From the NCBI RefSeq assembly GCF_042666655.1, contig NZ_JBHTDE010000001.1, positions 930,001 through 994,000 of the forward strand: a stretch of 64,000 nt of DNA, read 5' to 3'. This document shows, one piece after another, positions 34,548 to 44,174 of this stretch. This DNA is from Paracraurococcus sp042666655 (lineage in GTDB: Bacteria > Pseudomonadota > Alphaproteobacteria > Acetobacterales > Acetobacteraceae). Within the stretch, counting starts at the first letter, position 1; the number at the start of each line of letters is the position of its first letter. Below the pieces are notes generated by a model. It was given only the letters and a program-made list of their open reading frames with translations. It did not search any database and had not been told where the DNA came from. Position numbers and translations under genes: made by a program.

Positions 34548-35878
34548 CCCCCGCCGCCCGCCTGGCCGCCGCGATCGAGCTGCTGGAGGCGCTGGAGGCG
34601 CAGCCGCGCCGCCCGGCCGACGCCATCGCCAACGACTTCTTCCGCGCCCGCCGCTTCATCGGCGGCGGCGACCGCCGCGCCGTCGCCGACCGCGCCTGGG
34701 GGGTGGTGCGGCAGCGGATGCGGCTCGACTGGTGGCTGGCCTGGGCCAAGTGCCGGCCGACCGGCCGGATGCTGGCCGCGGCCGAGCTGCTGCTGGTCGA
34801 GGGCCAGCCGGTCGAGGCCGTGCTGCGCGCCTTCCCCGGCGGGCAATACGCCGCCGAGCCGCTGAACGTGCTGGAGGAGCGGCTGCTGCGGACCCTGGCG
34901 CATCACCGTGAGGCGGCGGCGGCCGTGGTCAGCGGCCTGGTCCATCCCGACATGCCCGAGGAGGTCCGGCTGAACCTGCCGGCCTGGGTGCTGCCCGGCT
35001 TCCGCGCCCGCTTCGGCGACCGCCTGGCCGCGGAGGCGGCGGCGATGGAGAGCCCGGCGCCGCTCGACCTGCGCGCCAACCTGCTGAAGGGGACGCGGGA
35101 GGCGGCCGCCGCGGCGCTGGCCGCCGAGGGGTTCGAGTGCGAGCCGACCCGCTGGTCGCCCTGGGGCCTGCGGCTGCCGAGCCGCCGCGCGGTCACCGCC
35201 ACGAAGGCCTTCACCGAGGGGCTGATCGAGGTGCAGGACGAGGGCAGCCAGCTGATCGCCCTGCTGTGCGATGCCCGGCCCGGGCTGCGGGTGGCCGACC
35301 TCTGCGCCGGGGCGGGGGGCAAGACCCTGGCGCTGGCGGCGACCATGCGGAACAAGGGCCGCATCACCGCCTGCGACGTCAACGCACCAAGGCTGGAAGG
35401 CGCGGTCCGCCGGCTCCGCCGCGCCGGGGTCGACAATGCCGAACGGCATCTGCTGGAGCCCGGCGACCGCTGGGCCAAGCGCCGGGCCGGGCAATTCGAC
35501 CGGGTGCTGGTCGATGCACCCTGCACGGGTACAGGAACTTGGCGGCGCAACCCAGACGCGCGGCTGCGCACCGGTTCCCAGGATCTCGCGGAGCTGCGTA
35601 CAAAGCAGGGTGAAATCCTGGACCTGGCGGCGGAACTGGTGCGGCCTGCGGGGCGTCTCGTCTATGCTACCTGTTCGGTGCTGCCCGAGGAGAATGAGGA
35701 CCAGGTCGCCGGTTTCCTCGACCGCCATCCGGATTTCGCCCCGCTGCCCCTGGCCGAGGCCTGGGCCGCGGCGGGGATGCCGGGCGATCCGCCGGGCGAG
35801 GGAAAGTTTCTGGTCACCAGCCCCGCGCAGCATGGCACGGATGGTTTTTTCGCCGCAGTCTTGCAACGTAGGTCCTGA
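34544..35878 (+). CDS. RsmB-family RNA cytosine-C5 methyltransferase
   Basis: This 444-residue SAM-dependent methyltransferase of the NOL1/NOP2/Sun family is probably a 16S rRNA m5C enzyme. It shows an N-terminal NusB-like helical region, VQDEGSQLIA, the SAM loop VADLCAGAGGKTLAL, and two catalytic cysteines in VDAPCTGTGTWRRNPD and YATCSVLPEENE. The start follows an ATGA overlap with the dehalogenase gene. The exact target (C967 as in RsmB, or another site) is inferred. A GNAT gene follows 39 bases later. Confidence 0.88.
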   Translation: MTPAARLAAAIELLEALEAQPRRPADAIANDFFRARRFIGGGDRRAVADRAWGVVRQRMRLDWWLAWAKCRPTGRMLAAAELLLVEGQPVEAVLRAFPGGQYAAEPLNVLEERLLRTLAHHREAAAAVVSGLVHPDMPEEVRLNLPAWVLPGFRARFGDRLAAEAAAMESPAPLDLRANLLKGTREAAAAALAAEGFECEPTRWSPWGLRLPSRRAVTATKAFTEGLIEVQDEGSQLIALLCDARPGLRVADLCAGAGGKTLALAATMRNKGRITACDVNAPRLEGAVRRLRRAGVDNAERHLLEPGDRWAKRRAGQFDRVLVDAPCTGTGTWRRNPDARLRTGSQDLAELRTKQGEILDLAAELVRPAGRLVYATCSVLPEENEDQVAGFLDRHPDFAPLPLAEAWAAAGMPGDPPGEGKFLVTSPAQHGTDGFFAAVLQRRS

Positions 35879-35917
35879 GGCCAGGACCACAGCCTTGGGG
35901 AAGGGAAGCGCGCAGCC

Positions 35918-36496
35918 ATGATCTGCATCCGCCGCGCCCGCGCCACCGACGCCGAAGCCATCGGCGCCGTGCATGTCGCGACCTGGCGCACGGCCTATGC
36001 CGGCGTGCTGCCCGACGACTATTTGGCGGACCTGTCGCCGTTGCGGCATGCCGCGGGCTACGAGCAGGCGATCACCGATCGCCGCAACGGCCATGCGGTC
36101 TTCGTCGCCGTCGCCTCGGGCGCCGACGCGCCGGCGGATACGGCGGGGGAGGGCGGCACCATCATCGGCTTCACCTCCGGCGGAAGGGCCCGGCGCGACT
36201 GGCTGGCGCAGGGCGAGGTCGAGACGCTCTACCTGCTGGACGACTACCGCGACCGCGGCGTCGGCCGCCGGCTGATGCGGGCCATGGCGGCGCATCTGGC
36301 GGTGGTCGGCTGCCGGTCCGCCATGCTCTGGGTGCTGCAGGACAATCCGAGCCGGTGGTTCTACCAGCGCCTGCATGGCCGCCCGGCGGCGCAGGAGGCG
36401 ATCCGCTTCGCCGGCCGGACGATGCAGCAGATGGCCTTCGTCTGGGACCCGATCGAGACCCTGCTGACGGCGACCGCGGCAGCCCCGGAAGGGTAG
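35918..36496 (+). CDS. GNAT family N-acetyltransferase
   Basis: This 192-residue GNAT-fold protein begins MICIRRARATDAEAI, with the acetyl-CoA loop DYRDRGVGRRLM (R-x-x-G-x-G/A pattern) and a C-terminal CRSAMLWVLQDNPSRWFYQRL segment. Relatives acetylate amines or protein N-termini, and the substrate cannot be assigned here. The gene sits between the RsmB-like gene and guaA on the same strand. GGGAAG is found upstream of the ATG. Confidence 0.85.
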   Translation: MICIRRARATDAEAIGAVHVATWRTAYAGVLPDDYLADLSPLRHAAGYEQAITDRRNGHAVFVAVASGADAPADTAGEGGTIIGFTSGGRARRDWLAQGEVETLYLLDDYRDRGVGRRLMRAMAAHLAVVGCRSAMLWVLQDNPSRWFYQRLHGRPAAQEAIRFAGRTMQQMAFVWDPIETLLTATAAAPEG

Positions 36497-36557
36497 GGAT
36501 CGGGGCGGCAACGCGCGCAATGCTTGCCCGGCTCGCGGCGCTGTGCTGCAAGGCGCC

Positions 36558-38132
<1,575 letters not shown>

Positions 38133-38301
38133 CGTCGGACTCGCCGGCGAAGGCCGGCTTGCCGAAGCTTGGCTTGCTGACACCCGACGCCTGGAGCGGG
38201 ATGCGTTGAGGCGGACTCGTCGAAGACGCTGATCCACGCGCCCAGACAATGGCTGGACCATGACGCCTGAGCCGACGTGAACGCATCGCGGTCCAGGCGG
38301 C

Positions 38302-38331
38302 GGTGGGCGGCCCGGATCCGGCCCGCCCACC
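38302..38331 (-). terminator. Perfect-type hairpin after the GH16-like gene
   Basis: GGTGGGCGG/CCGCCCACC-type arms enclose CCCGGATCCGG, five bases downstream of the minus-strand gene ending at 38337. It may also serve the convergent guaA. The remaining 170 bases toward guaA hold no gene. Confidence 0.6.
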
Positions 38332-38336
38332 ACGTA

Positions 38337-39110
38337 TCATGCCATCATGTAGTCGCCGGCGGCGACATGGGCCCAGAATTCACCCTGCCAGCTGGTATCG
38401 CCGCTGTTGTGGTTCGCATTCCAGGCCGCTTCCCAGGCCGGCCACCAGGCGGGCTGGCCATTGCTGGCCACGCTGGTCGCGGGCTGCGTCGAGCTGCCGC
38501 TCGTCGTCACCTCGGCCTGCACCGCGTTGCCGCCGCCACCACCGCCACCGCCGCCGGACGGGGAGTAGGAGATGTCGTAGACGGTGATCGAGGTGCCGCC
38601 GCTGCGGTTCATGATCGAGAACACCTCGTTGATGCCGCCGTGGTCGTAGTCGCGGCCGACATTGTCGGTGAAGCCGCCGTAGACGCGGCCATCGACCGAG
38701 AAAGTGAGGCTGCCCGGCTGCCAGTCGAGCGAGTAGGTGTGCACCTTCGTTTCGTCGACGCCGGTGTAGTAGACCGAACCGTAGACGTCGCCGCCGTTCG
38801 AGCCGCGGAAATGCATGGTGCCGTAGGGCGTGCCGTTGATGACCTCGGCCAGGTCGAATTCCGGCCCGGGCCACTTGTCGTTGCCTGGCCACAGCAGGGC
38901 GGCAGGGCCTTCGGCATTGCCGGTCATCGACGCGGTGATGCTGTAGGTGCCGTAGCCATGCCCGGCGGCGTCGCCCCAGGGCCGCTCCATGATCCCGCTG
39001 TTGCCGCTGATCGTCACCTGGCCACGCACGCTGGTGTCGATGCCGTTGCCCCAGGTGTGGTTGAGGGCGCCGATCCCGTTGTCGAAGCTCTCAGAAAAAT
39101 AGCTGCTCAT
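38337..39110 (-). CDS. Family 16 glycoside hydrolase-like protein with probable type I secretion tail
   Basis: This 257-residue protein has a laminarinase/lichenase-like jelly-roll domain. The GH16 catalytic motif E-x-D-x-x-E is present as Glu84-Phe-Asp86-Leu-Ala-Glu89. A nine-glycine linker near residue 190 leads to a C-terminal Trp-rich segment (PAWWPAWEAAW) that ends GDYMMA. There is no N-terminal signal peptide. The acidic-hydrophobic last residues fit a type I (ABC exporter) secretion signal, as in rhizobial PrsDE substrates, but no RTX nonapeptides are seen. The likely substrate is an extracellular beta-glucan. Its AT-rich upstream region differs from the neighbourhood. Confidence 0.78.
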   Translation of the reverse strand: MSSYFSESFDNGIGALNHTWGNGIDTSVRGQVTISGNSGIMERPWGDAAGHGYGTYSITASMTGNAEGPAALLWPGNDKWPGPEFDLAEVINGTPYGTMHFRGSNGGDVYGSVYYTGVDETKVHTYSLDWQPGSLTFSVDGRVYGGFTDNVGRDYDHGGINEVFSIMNRSGGTSITVYDISYSPSGGGGGGGGGNAVQAEVTTSGSSTQPATSVASNGQPAWWPAWEAAWNANHNSGDTSWQGEFWAHVAAGDYMMA

Positions 39111-39469
39111 AAAACCCGGTCTCCCGCGTTGAGGTCATCGGTTTTGGGCGGGGGAGCCTGTGTCGCACCTTTGGCGCGCACTCGGGCCGCGGCCGGGGAT
39201 CCAGCGTCCCCGTACCCCCCTGACTTGCGTCACGCACCGGCTCAAGCGCCGGCGGCGGTTCCGGTTACCCTGCGTCACACAGCAAGTGCAAGCATTGAAG
39301 ATAATATACGTTTCGTAGGCAAAAATGTGAAAGTGGCCTGACACCTACATTCTTGGCCGTTTATTTTTGGTAAGAAATATATTGGAAAGGATCTCGCACG
39401 CGGCATCCCGCGGCGGCGAAGCTTGGCTTCGGGCCGTGGAAGCCCAAGCCTGGAAGGGGAACGGAAGCG
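39111..39469. promoter_or_regulatory. Divergent AT-rich promoter region between GH16-like and binding-protein genes
   Basis: This 359-base gap drops sharply in GC near 39285-39390 (AATATA and TATTTT-rich), unusual in this window. A direct repeat TGCGTCAC(G/A)CA occurs at 39226-39236 and 39271-39281. It probably carries the promoters of both divergent genes and one regulator site. No gene is seen. Confidence 0.5.
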
Positions 39470-40494
39470 ATGCATCAGCAGGCCGGGCGCCTTGGGATGG
39501 CGCTGCTCGGAACCGTCGTCTCGGCCTTCGCCGCCGTGGCGCAGCCGGCGCCCGACACCATCGGCGCGATCCGCGCGCGCGGTCAGCTGTCCTGCGGCGT
39601 CTCGATCAACGCGGTCGGCTTCGCGCTGCCGGATGCGCGCGGCAACTACAGCGGGCTCGACGTCGATGCCTGCCGCGCGGTGGCCGCCGCGGTGCTCGGC
39701 GATGCGTCCAAGGTGAAGTTCGTGCCGACCACTCGCAGCTGCGCTTCACCGCGCTGCAGTCGGGCGAGGTCGACATGCTGGCGCGCAACACGACCTGGAC
39801 CCCGGGGCGGGAGGCGCAGCTCGGCCTCGCCTTCGCCTCGGTCAATTTCTACGACGGCCAGGGCTTCATGGTGAAGCAATCGCTCGGCGTCACCTCGGCC
39901 AGGCAACTGCATGGCGCCACGGTCTGCGTGCAGCCGGGCACCACGACCGAGCTGAACCTGGCCGACTACTTCCGCACCAACAGGATGAAGATGACCCCGG
40001 TGGTGATCGAGCAGCCGGAGGAGATCCGCCAGGCCTTCGTCAGCGGCCGCTGCGACGCCTACACCAACGACGCCTCGTCGCTCGCCTCCTTCCGCACCAG
40101 CCAGGGCAACGAGGGCGAGCAGTTCGTGCTGCTGCCGGAGATCATCTCGAAGGAGCCGCTGGGCGGCGTGGTGCGCAAGGGCGACTGGCGCTGGTTCGAC
40201 GTGGTGCGCTGGAGCCACTTCGCCATGGTGACCGCGGAGGAGCTGGGCATCACCAGCAAGAACATCGACAGCTTCATGGCCAGCACCAACCCCGACGTGC
40301 AGCGGCTGCTCGGCAAGTCGGGCGATTTCGGCCGCGCGATGGGGCTCGAGAACGACTGGGCGGTGAAGATCATCCGCCAGGTCGGCAATTTCGAGGAGAG
40401 CTGGGAACGCAACATCACCCCGATGGGCGTGCCGCGCGGCATCAACAACCTCTGGACCAAGGGCGGGCTGCAATATGCGCCGCCGATTCGATAA
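39470..40494 (+). pseudogene. Frameshifted amino-acid ABC transporter binding protein (AapJ-like)
   Basis: The N-terminal 88 residues (signal peptide, DTIGAIRARGQLSCGVS, PDARGNYSGLDVDACRAVAAAVLG, KFVPTT) are in one frame. From about 39730 the family sequence continues one frame back (LRFTALQSGEVDMLARNTTWTPG ... GLQYAPPIR). One base appears to be missing near 39725-39735. The joined protein would be about 341 residues, the normal length for AapJ, the periplasmic general L-amino-acid receptor. GGAAGGGGAACGGAAG precedes the ATG. No aapQMP permease or ATPase genes are nearby. The shift could be a true mutation or a sequencing error. Confidence 0.85.
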
Positions 40495-40583
40495 CGCCGG
40501 CGTCTATCGCTTGACCTGAGCCGGCGCGCTACCGCAGGCTTTCCCGACCAGGCCGGCAGAGACCGGCCGATCGGGAGGTCTCC

Positions 40584-42152
40584 ATGCATCGTCAGTTGGC
40601 GGCGGCCGTCACGGCCGCGCTCCTTGCCGCTGCGCCCGCCGGCGCGCAGCGCGTGCTCACCATCGGCGCGCAGACGCCGCCGAGTGCGCTCGACCCGCAT
40701 TACCACAACACGCAGAACAACAACCAGATCGCCCGGATGGTGTTCGAGCCGCTGTTCGACCTCGACACCAAGGCGCGCTTCCAGCCGCGGCTGGCGCGCA
40801 GCATGCGGCCGCTGGACGACCTGACCTGGGAGGTCAAGCTCAACACCGAGGCCCGCTTCCACGACGGCACGCCCTTCGAGGCCGAGGACGTCGCCTTCAC
40901 CTTCGCCCGCGTGCCCACCGTGCCGAACAGCCCGGCGCTGTTCACCTCCGCCGTGCGCAGCATCGCGGCGGTCGAGGTGGTGGACCGGGAGACCATCCTG
41001 CTGCGGACGCGGGAGCCGAACCCGATGATGCGGTTCGACATGAGCTCGCCGGTCATCCTCTCGCGCAAGGTGCATGGGCCGAGCCCGCAGACCGCCGACT
41101 TCAACAGCGGCAAGCTGATGATCGGCACCGGCCCCTACCGCCATGTCGACTACCGCCACAGCGAGCGGCTGGAACTGGCCCGCAACATGGACTGGTACGG
41201 GCCGGTCGAGCCCTGGGACCGCGTGGTCTACCGCTACATCCCGCAGGCCGGGTCCCGCACCGCGGCGCTGCTGGCAGGCGAGGTCGACCTGATCGACTAT
41301 GTCCCGGTCCAGGACGTGCCGCGACTGCAGCAGGATGCGCGCTTCGCGGTCTTCCAGATCGACAGCATCACCTTCGTCTACCTCGCACCCGATGCGATGC
41401 GGGAATCCTCGCCCTTCGTGGTGGACAAGCAGGGCAAGCCCCTGCCCGCGAATCCCCTTGCCGACCGGCGGGTGCGGGAGGCGCTGTCGCTGTCGATCCC
41501 GCGCCAGCAGATCGCGGACCGGCTCTACAGCGGCCTCGCCTCCCCGGCCGACCAGTTCGCCGCCCCTGGGGCGGAGCACCGGCTGGAGGGGATCGGGCCG
41601 CTGCCCTTCGATCCCGCACGCGGCCGGGCGCTGCTGGCGGAGGCCGGCTACGGCCAGGGCTTCCGCATGACCCTGCACGGGCCGAACGGCTTCTTTCCTT
41701 CGGATGACAACCTGCTGCAGGCGATCGCCCAGGGTTTCTCCCGCATCGGCGTCGAGGCGCAGGTGCAGACCCTGCCGCCGGCCAGCCTCTTCACCAAGGC
41801 GACCAACCGCGACTTCTCGATGTTCATGACCTACTACAGCAGCTACAGCTCGATCATCCCGCTGCGCAACGTGGTGATGACGCGCAACGCCGAGCTCGGC
41901 CACGGGGCCTTCAACCGGCAGCGCTATTCGAACCCGGCGGTGGACGGGCCGCTGTCCGAGGCCCTGACCACGATGGACGAGGAGCGGCGGCGCGACCTGA
42001 CCCAGGCGGCGATGCGGGCGCTGCTGGAGGACAAGGGGCTGATCCCGGTGATCAACCTGAAGAACGCCTGGGCCGGGCGGCGCGACAGGGTGGTCTACGA
42101 CCCCAGCCCGCCCAACATGACCGAGCCGCGGCTGGCACGCCCCCCGGGGTGA
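40584..42152 (+). CDS. Family 5 solute-binding protein (oligopeptide/glutathione/opine type)
   Basis: This 522-residue periplasmic lipidless receptor has an N-terminal signal peptide (MHRQLAAAVTAALLAAAPAGA). The SBP_bac_5 signatures are seen: NNQIARMVFEPLFDLD, FHDGTPFEAEDVAFTFAR, GTGPYR, and a C-terminal FMTYYSSYSS region. The ligand is unknown. No permease genes are adjacent. An M20-type hydrolase gene follows 64 bases later, so the receptor may deliver a conjugate that the hydrolase splits, an inference from order alone. GGGAGG precedes the ATG. Confidence 0.88.
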   Translation: MHRQLAAAVTAALLAAAPAGAQRVLTIGAQTPPSALDPHYHNTQNNNQIARMVFEPLFDLDTKARFQPRLARSMRPLDDLTWEVKLNTEARFHDGTPFEAEDVAFTFARVPTVPNSPALFTSAVRSIAAVEVVDRETILLRTREPNPMMRFDMSSPVILSRKVHGPSPQTADFNSGKLMIGTGPYRHVDYRHSERLELARNMDWYGPVEPWDRVVYRYIPQAGSRTAALLAGEVDLIDYVPVQDVPRLQQDARFAVFQIDSITFVYLAPDAMRESSPFVVDKQGKPLPANPLADRRVREALSLSIPRQQIADRLYSGLASPADQFAAPGAEHRLEGIGPLPFDPARGRALLAEAGYGQGFRMTLHGPNGFFPSDDNLLQAIAQGFSRIGVEAQVQTLPPASLFTKATNRDFSMFMTYYSSYSSIIPLRNVVMTRNAELGHGAFNRQRYSNPAVDGPLSEALTTMDEERRRDLTQAAMRALLEDKGLIPVINLKNAWAGRRDRVVYDPSPPNMTEPRLARPPG

Positions 42153-42216
42153 GGGCAGGTTGACCGGGACGGGCCTGGGGCGGACCTTCGCCGGGTTGCA
42201 CCGGAAGGACCGCCCC

Positions 42217-43506
42217 ATGCCCGACGCCGCCCTGCTCGCCCGCCTCGCCGCCGCCGTGGAGGCGAATTTCGCGCAGGAGGTCGGCTTCCTCGGCGACCTG
42301 GTCCGCTTCCCCAGCACCCGCGGCAACGAGGCGCCGCTGCAGGACTGGATGGCGCGGCAGCTTGCCGCACGCGGCTATGGCGTGGACCGCTATACCCTGG
42401 CGGACGTGCCGCTGGCCCAGCACCCCAAGGCAAGCCCGATGGTCGAGGTCGATCCGGCGAAGTCGGTCCAGGTCGTCGCCACCCACCGGGCCAAGGATCC
42501 AACGGGTCGCAGCCTGATCCTGCAGGGCCATATCGACGTCGTGCCGGAAGGCCCGCTCGAGATGTGGACCTACCCGCCCTATGCCGCGACCATCAAGGAT
42601 GGCTGGATGTACGGCCGCGGCGCGCACGACATGAAGTCGGGCGTCGCCGCCATGGTCTTCGCCATGGATGCGCTGAAGACGGCCGGGCTGGAGCCGGCCG
42701 CCGACGTCCACCTGCAGACGGTGACCGAGGAGGAGAGCACCGGCAACGGCGCGCTTTCCACCCTGGTGCGCGGCTACCGGGCGGAGGCGGCGCTGATCCC
42801 GGAGCCGACCGGCGGCACCATCACCCGGGCGCATACCGGCACGCTGTGGTTCCGCATCGCGGTGCGCGGGGTACCGGTGCATGTCGCGGTGGCGCAATCC
42901 GGCAGCAACGCCATCCTGTCGGCCTATCACCTGATCCAGGCGCTGCAGGACCATACCAAGGCGATCAACGCGGCGGCCAAGGCCGATCCCTGGTATGCCG
43001 GGATCGAGTCGCCGTTGAAGTTCAACCCCGGCATCATCCGCGGCGGCGACTGGGCCTCCTCGACCCCGGCCTGGTGCGAGGTGGATTGCCGCATCGGCCT
43101 GCTGCCCGGCACCGAGGTGGCGGAGGCCCAGGCCGCGGTGGAGCGCTGCGTCGCCGCCGCCGCGAGGACGGACAATTTCCTGGCCAACAACCCGCCCTCG
43201 GTCACCTGGCACGGCTTCCTGGCGGATGGCTACGTGCTGGAGCCGGGGACCGAGGCGGAGGCCGTGCTGGCCGCCGCCCATGCCCAGGTCTTCGGGGAGG
43301 CGATGCCGGCGCGGATCACCACCGCGGTGAACGACACCCGCTTCTACGGCCGCTATTTCGGCATCCCCGGCCTCTGCTACGGGCCGCGCGGGGAGGGGGC
43401 GCATGCCTTCGACGAGCGCACCGAGCTCGCCCACCTGCAGCGGACGACGCTGGCGATTGCCGGCTTCATCGCGGACTGGTGCGGGACGCGCCCCATCGGC
43501 GGATAG
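42217..43506 (+). CDS. M20 family metallohydrolase (ArgE/DapE-like deacylase)
   Basis: This 429-residue dizinc amidohydrolase has the metal-site motifs GHIDVVP (His, Asp), GRGAHDMKSG, TVTEEESTGNG with the paired glutamates, and a dimerisation domain between about residues 190 and 310. The family removes acyl groups from amino acids (ArgE, DapE) or splits dipeptides. The start MPDAALL follows GGAAGGAC. No arg or dap genes are nearby, and the placement after a family-5 binding protein gene suggests catabolism of an imported acyl-amino acid or peptide. Confidence 0.86.
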   Translation: MPDAALLARLAAAVEANFAQEVGFLGDLVRFPSTRGNEAPLQDWMARQLAARGYGVDRYTLADVPLAQHPKASPMVEVDPAKSVQVVATHRAKDPTGRSLILQGHIDVVPEGPLEMWTYPPYAATIKDGWMYGRGAHDMKSGVAAMVFAMDALKTAGLEPAADVHLQTVTEEESTGNGALSTLVRGYRAEAALIPEPTGGTITRAHTGTLWFRIAVRGVPVHVAVAQSGSNAILSAYHLIQALQDHTKAINAAAKADPWYAGIESPLKFNPGIIRGGDWASSTPAWCEVDCRIGLLPGTEVAEAQAAVERCVAAAARTDNFLANNPPSVTWHGFLADGYVLEPGTEAEAVLAAAHAQVFGEAMPARITTAVNDTRFYGRYFGIPGLCYGPRGEGAHAFDERTELAHLQRTTLAIAGFIADWCGTRPIGG

Positions 43507-43567
43507 GCTTGCGCCCGGCGGGCGATCCCTGACAAAGACCGGCCTTCCAAGTTCGAGGATGATGGTC

Positions 43568-43960
43568 ATGCCCGCTTCCCAGGCGCGCGCGGCCCGGCCC
43601 GGCTGGCGCCGGGCCGCCGCCGTTGCGCTGATCCTGCTGCTGCCGACCCTGGCCGCGGCGCAGAACGCGCCGCGCGCCGGCGCCGGGGCGCGACCCGGCA
43701 ACGGGGCGGCCGGGGGCCCTGGCCTGGCGCCGCTGCAGACCGAGCCGGGCGATATCTGGGCCGAGGTGCGCGGCTGGGACAAAGGCACGGGTGCCCAGGC
43801 CAAGCCGGAGCCGGCGCGGCGGAAGCCGGCCGCCAGGACCGAGTCGGCCGAAGGCCAGGCCGGGGCCGCGCCGACGAAGCCGCGCCGGGCGGCGCCCTGC
43901 GCCCCGGACGCGCCCGGCTGCACCGCCAGGCCGGCCCGCCAGGCGGCGAATCCGGGCTGA
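43568..43960 (+). CDS. Secreted Ala/Pro/Arg-rich small protein, function unknown
   Basis: The product of about 130 residues has a clear signal peptide (RRAAAVALILLLPTLAAAQ). The rest is a low-complexity Ala/Gly/Pro/Arg region with one ordered-looking stretch, LQTEPGDIWAEVRGWDKG. Four cysteines or fewer are present, and two (CAPDAPGC) could form a disulfide. The start at 43568 places GAGGA eight bases upstream; in-frame ATGs at 43559 and 43562 are nearer the site. I do not recognise a family. Confidence 0.6.
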   Translation: MPASQARAARPGWRRAAAVALILLLPTLAAAQNAPRAGAGARPGNGAAGGPGLAPLQTEPGDIWAEVRGWDKGTGAQAKPEPARRKPAARTESAEGQAGAAPTKPRRAAPCAPDAPGCTARPARQAANPG

Positions 43961-44112
43961 GCCCCGGGCGCGAATCACCCTCCAGCCCGATACCGCGTCG
44001 CGCCCCGGGAAAGCGCTTGACGGGCAACCCGCGATCGCGGCCCTATACTTGAACGTATCAAGAACATCGGCCTTTCACCTGGGCTTGCGGCGCGACGATT
44101 TTTTTGAACCCG

Positions 44113-44160
44113 ATACCCGATATGGTGTTAGACTGGCTCTCTCGCTCCAATATCTTGTGT
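44113..44160 (+). promoter_or_regulatory. Two putative NrdR boxes upstream of nrdA
   Basis: ACCCGATATGGTGT and TCCAATATCTTGTGT share an ATAT core and lie 30 bases apart (cores at 44120 and 44150), about three helical turns, as in known tandem NrdR operators. A possible -35 (TTGAAC, 44105-44110) and -10 (TTAGAC, 44129-44134) flank the first box, so bound repressor would block the polymerase. This assignment rests on pattern only. Confidence 0.5.
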
Positions 44161-44174
44161 AGGAACCATCCAAC

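Noticed and set aside
44041..44062. TATACT with TTGACG 21 bases upstream as the nrdA promoter
   Set aside because: The spacer is too long for a standard sigma-70 promoter; the later TTGAAC/TTAGAC pair fits better.
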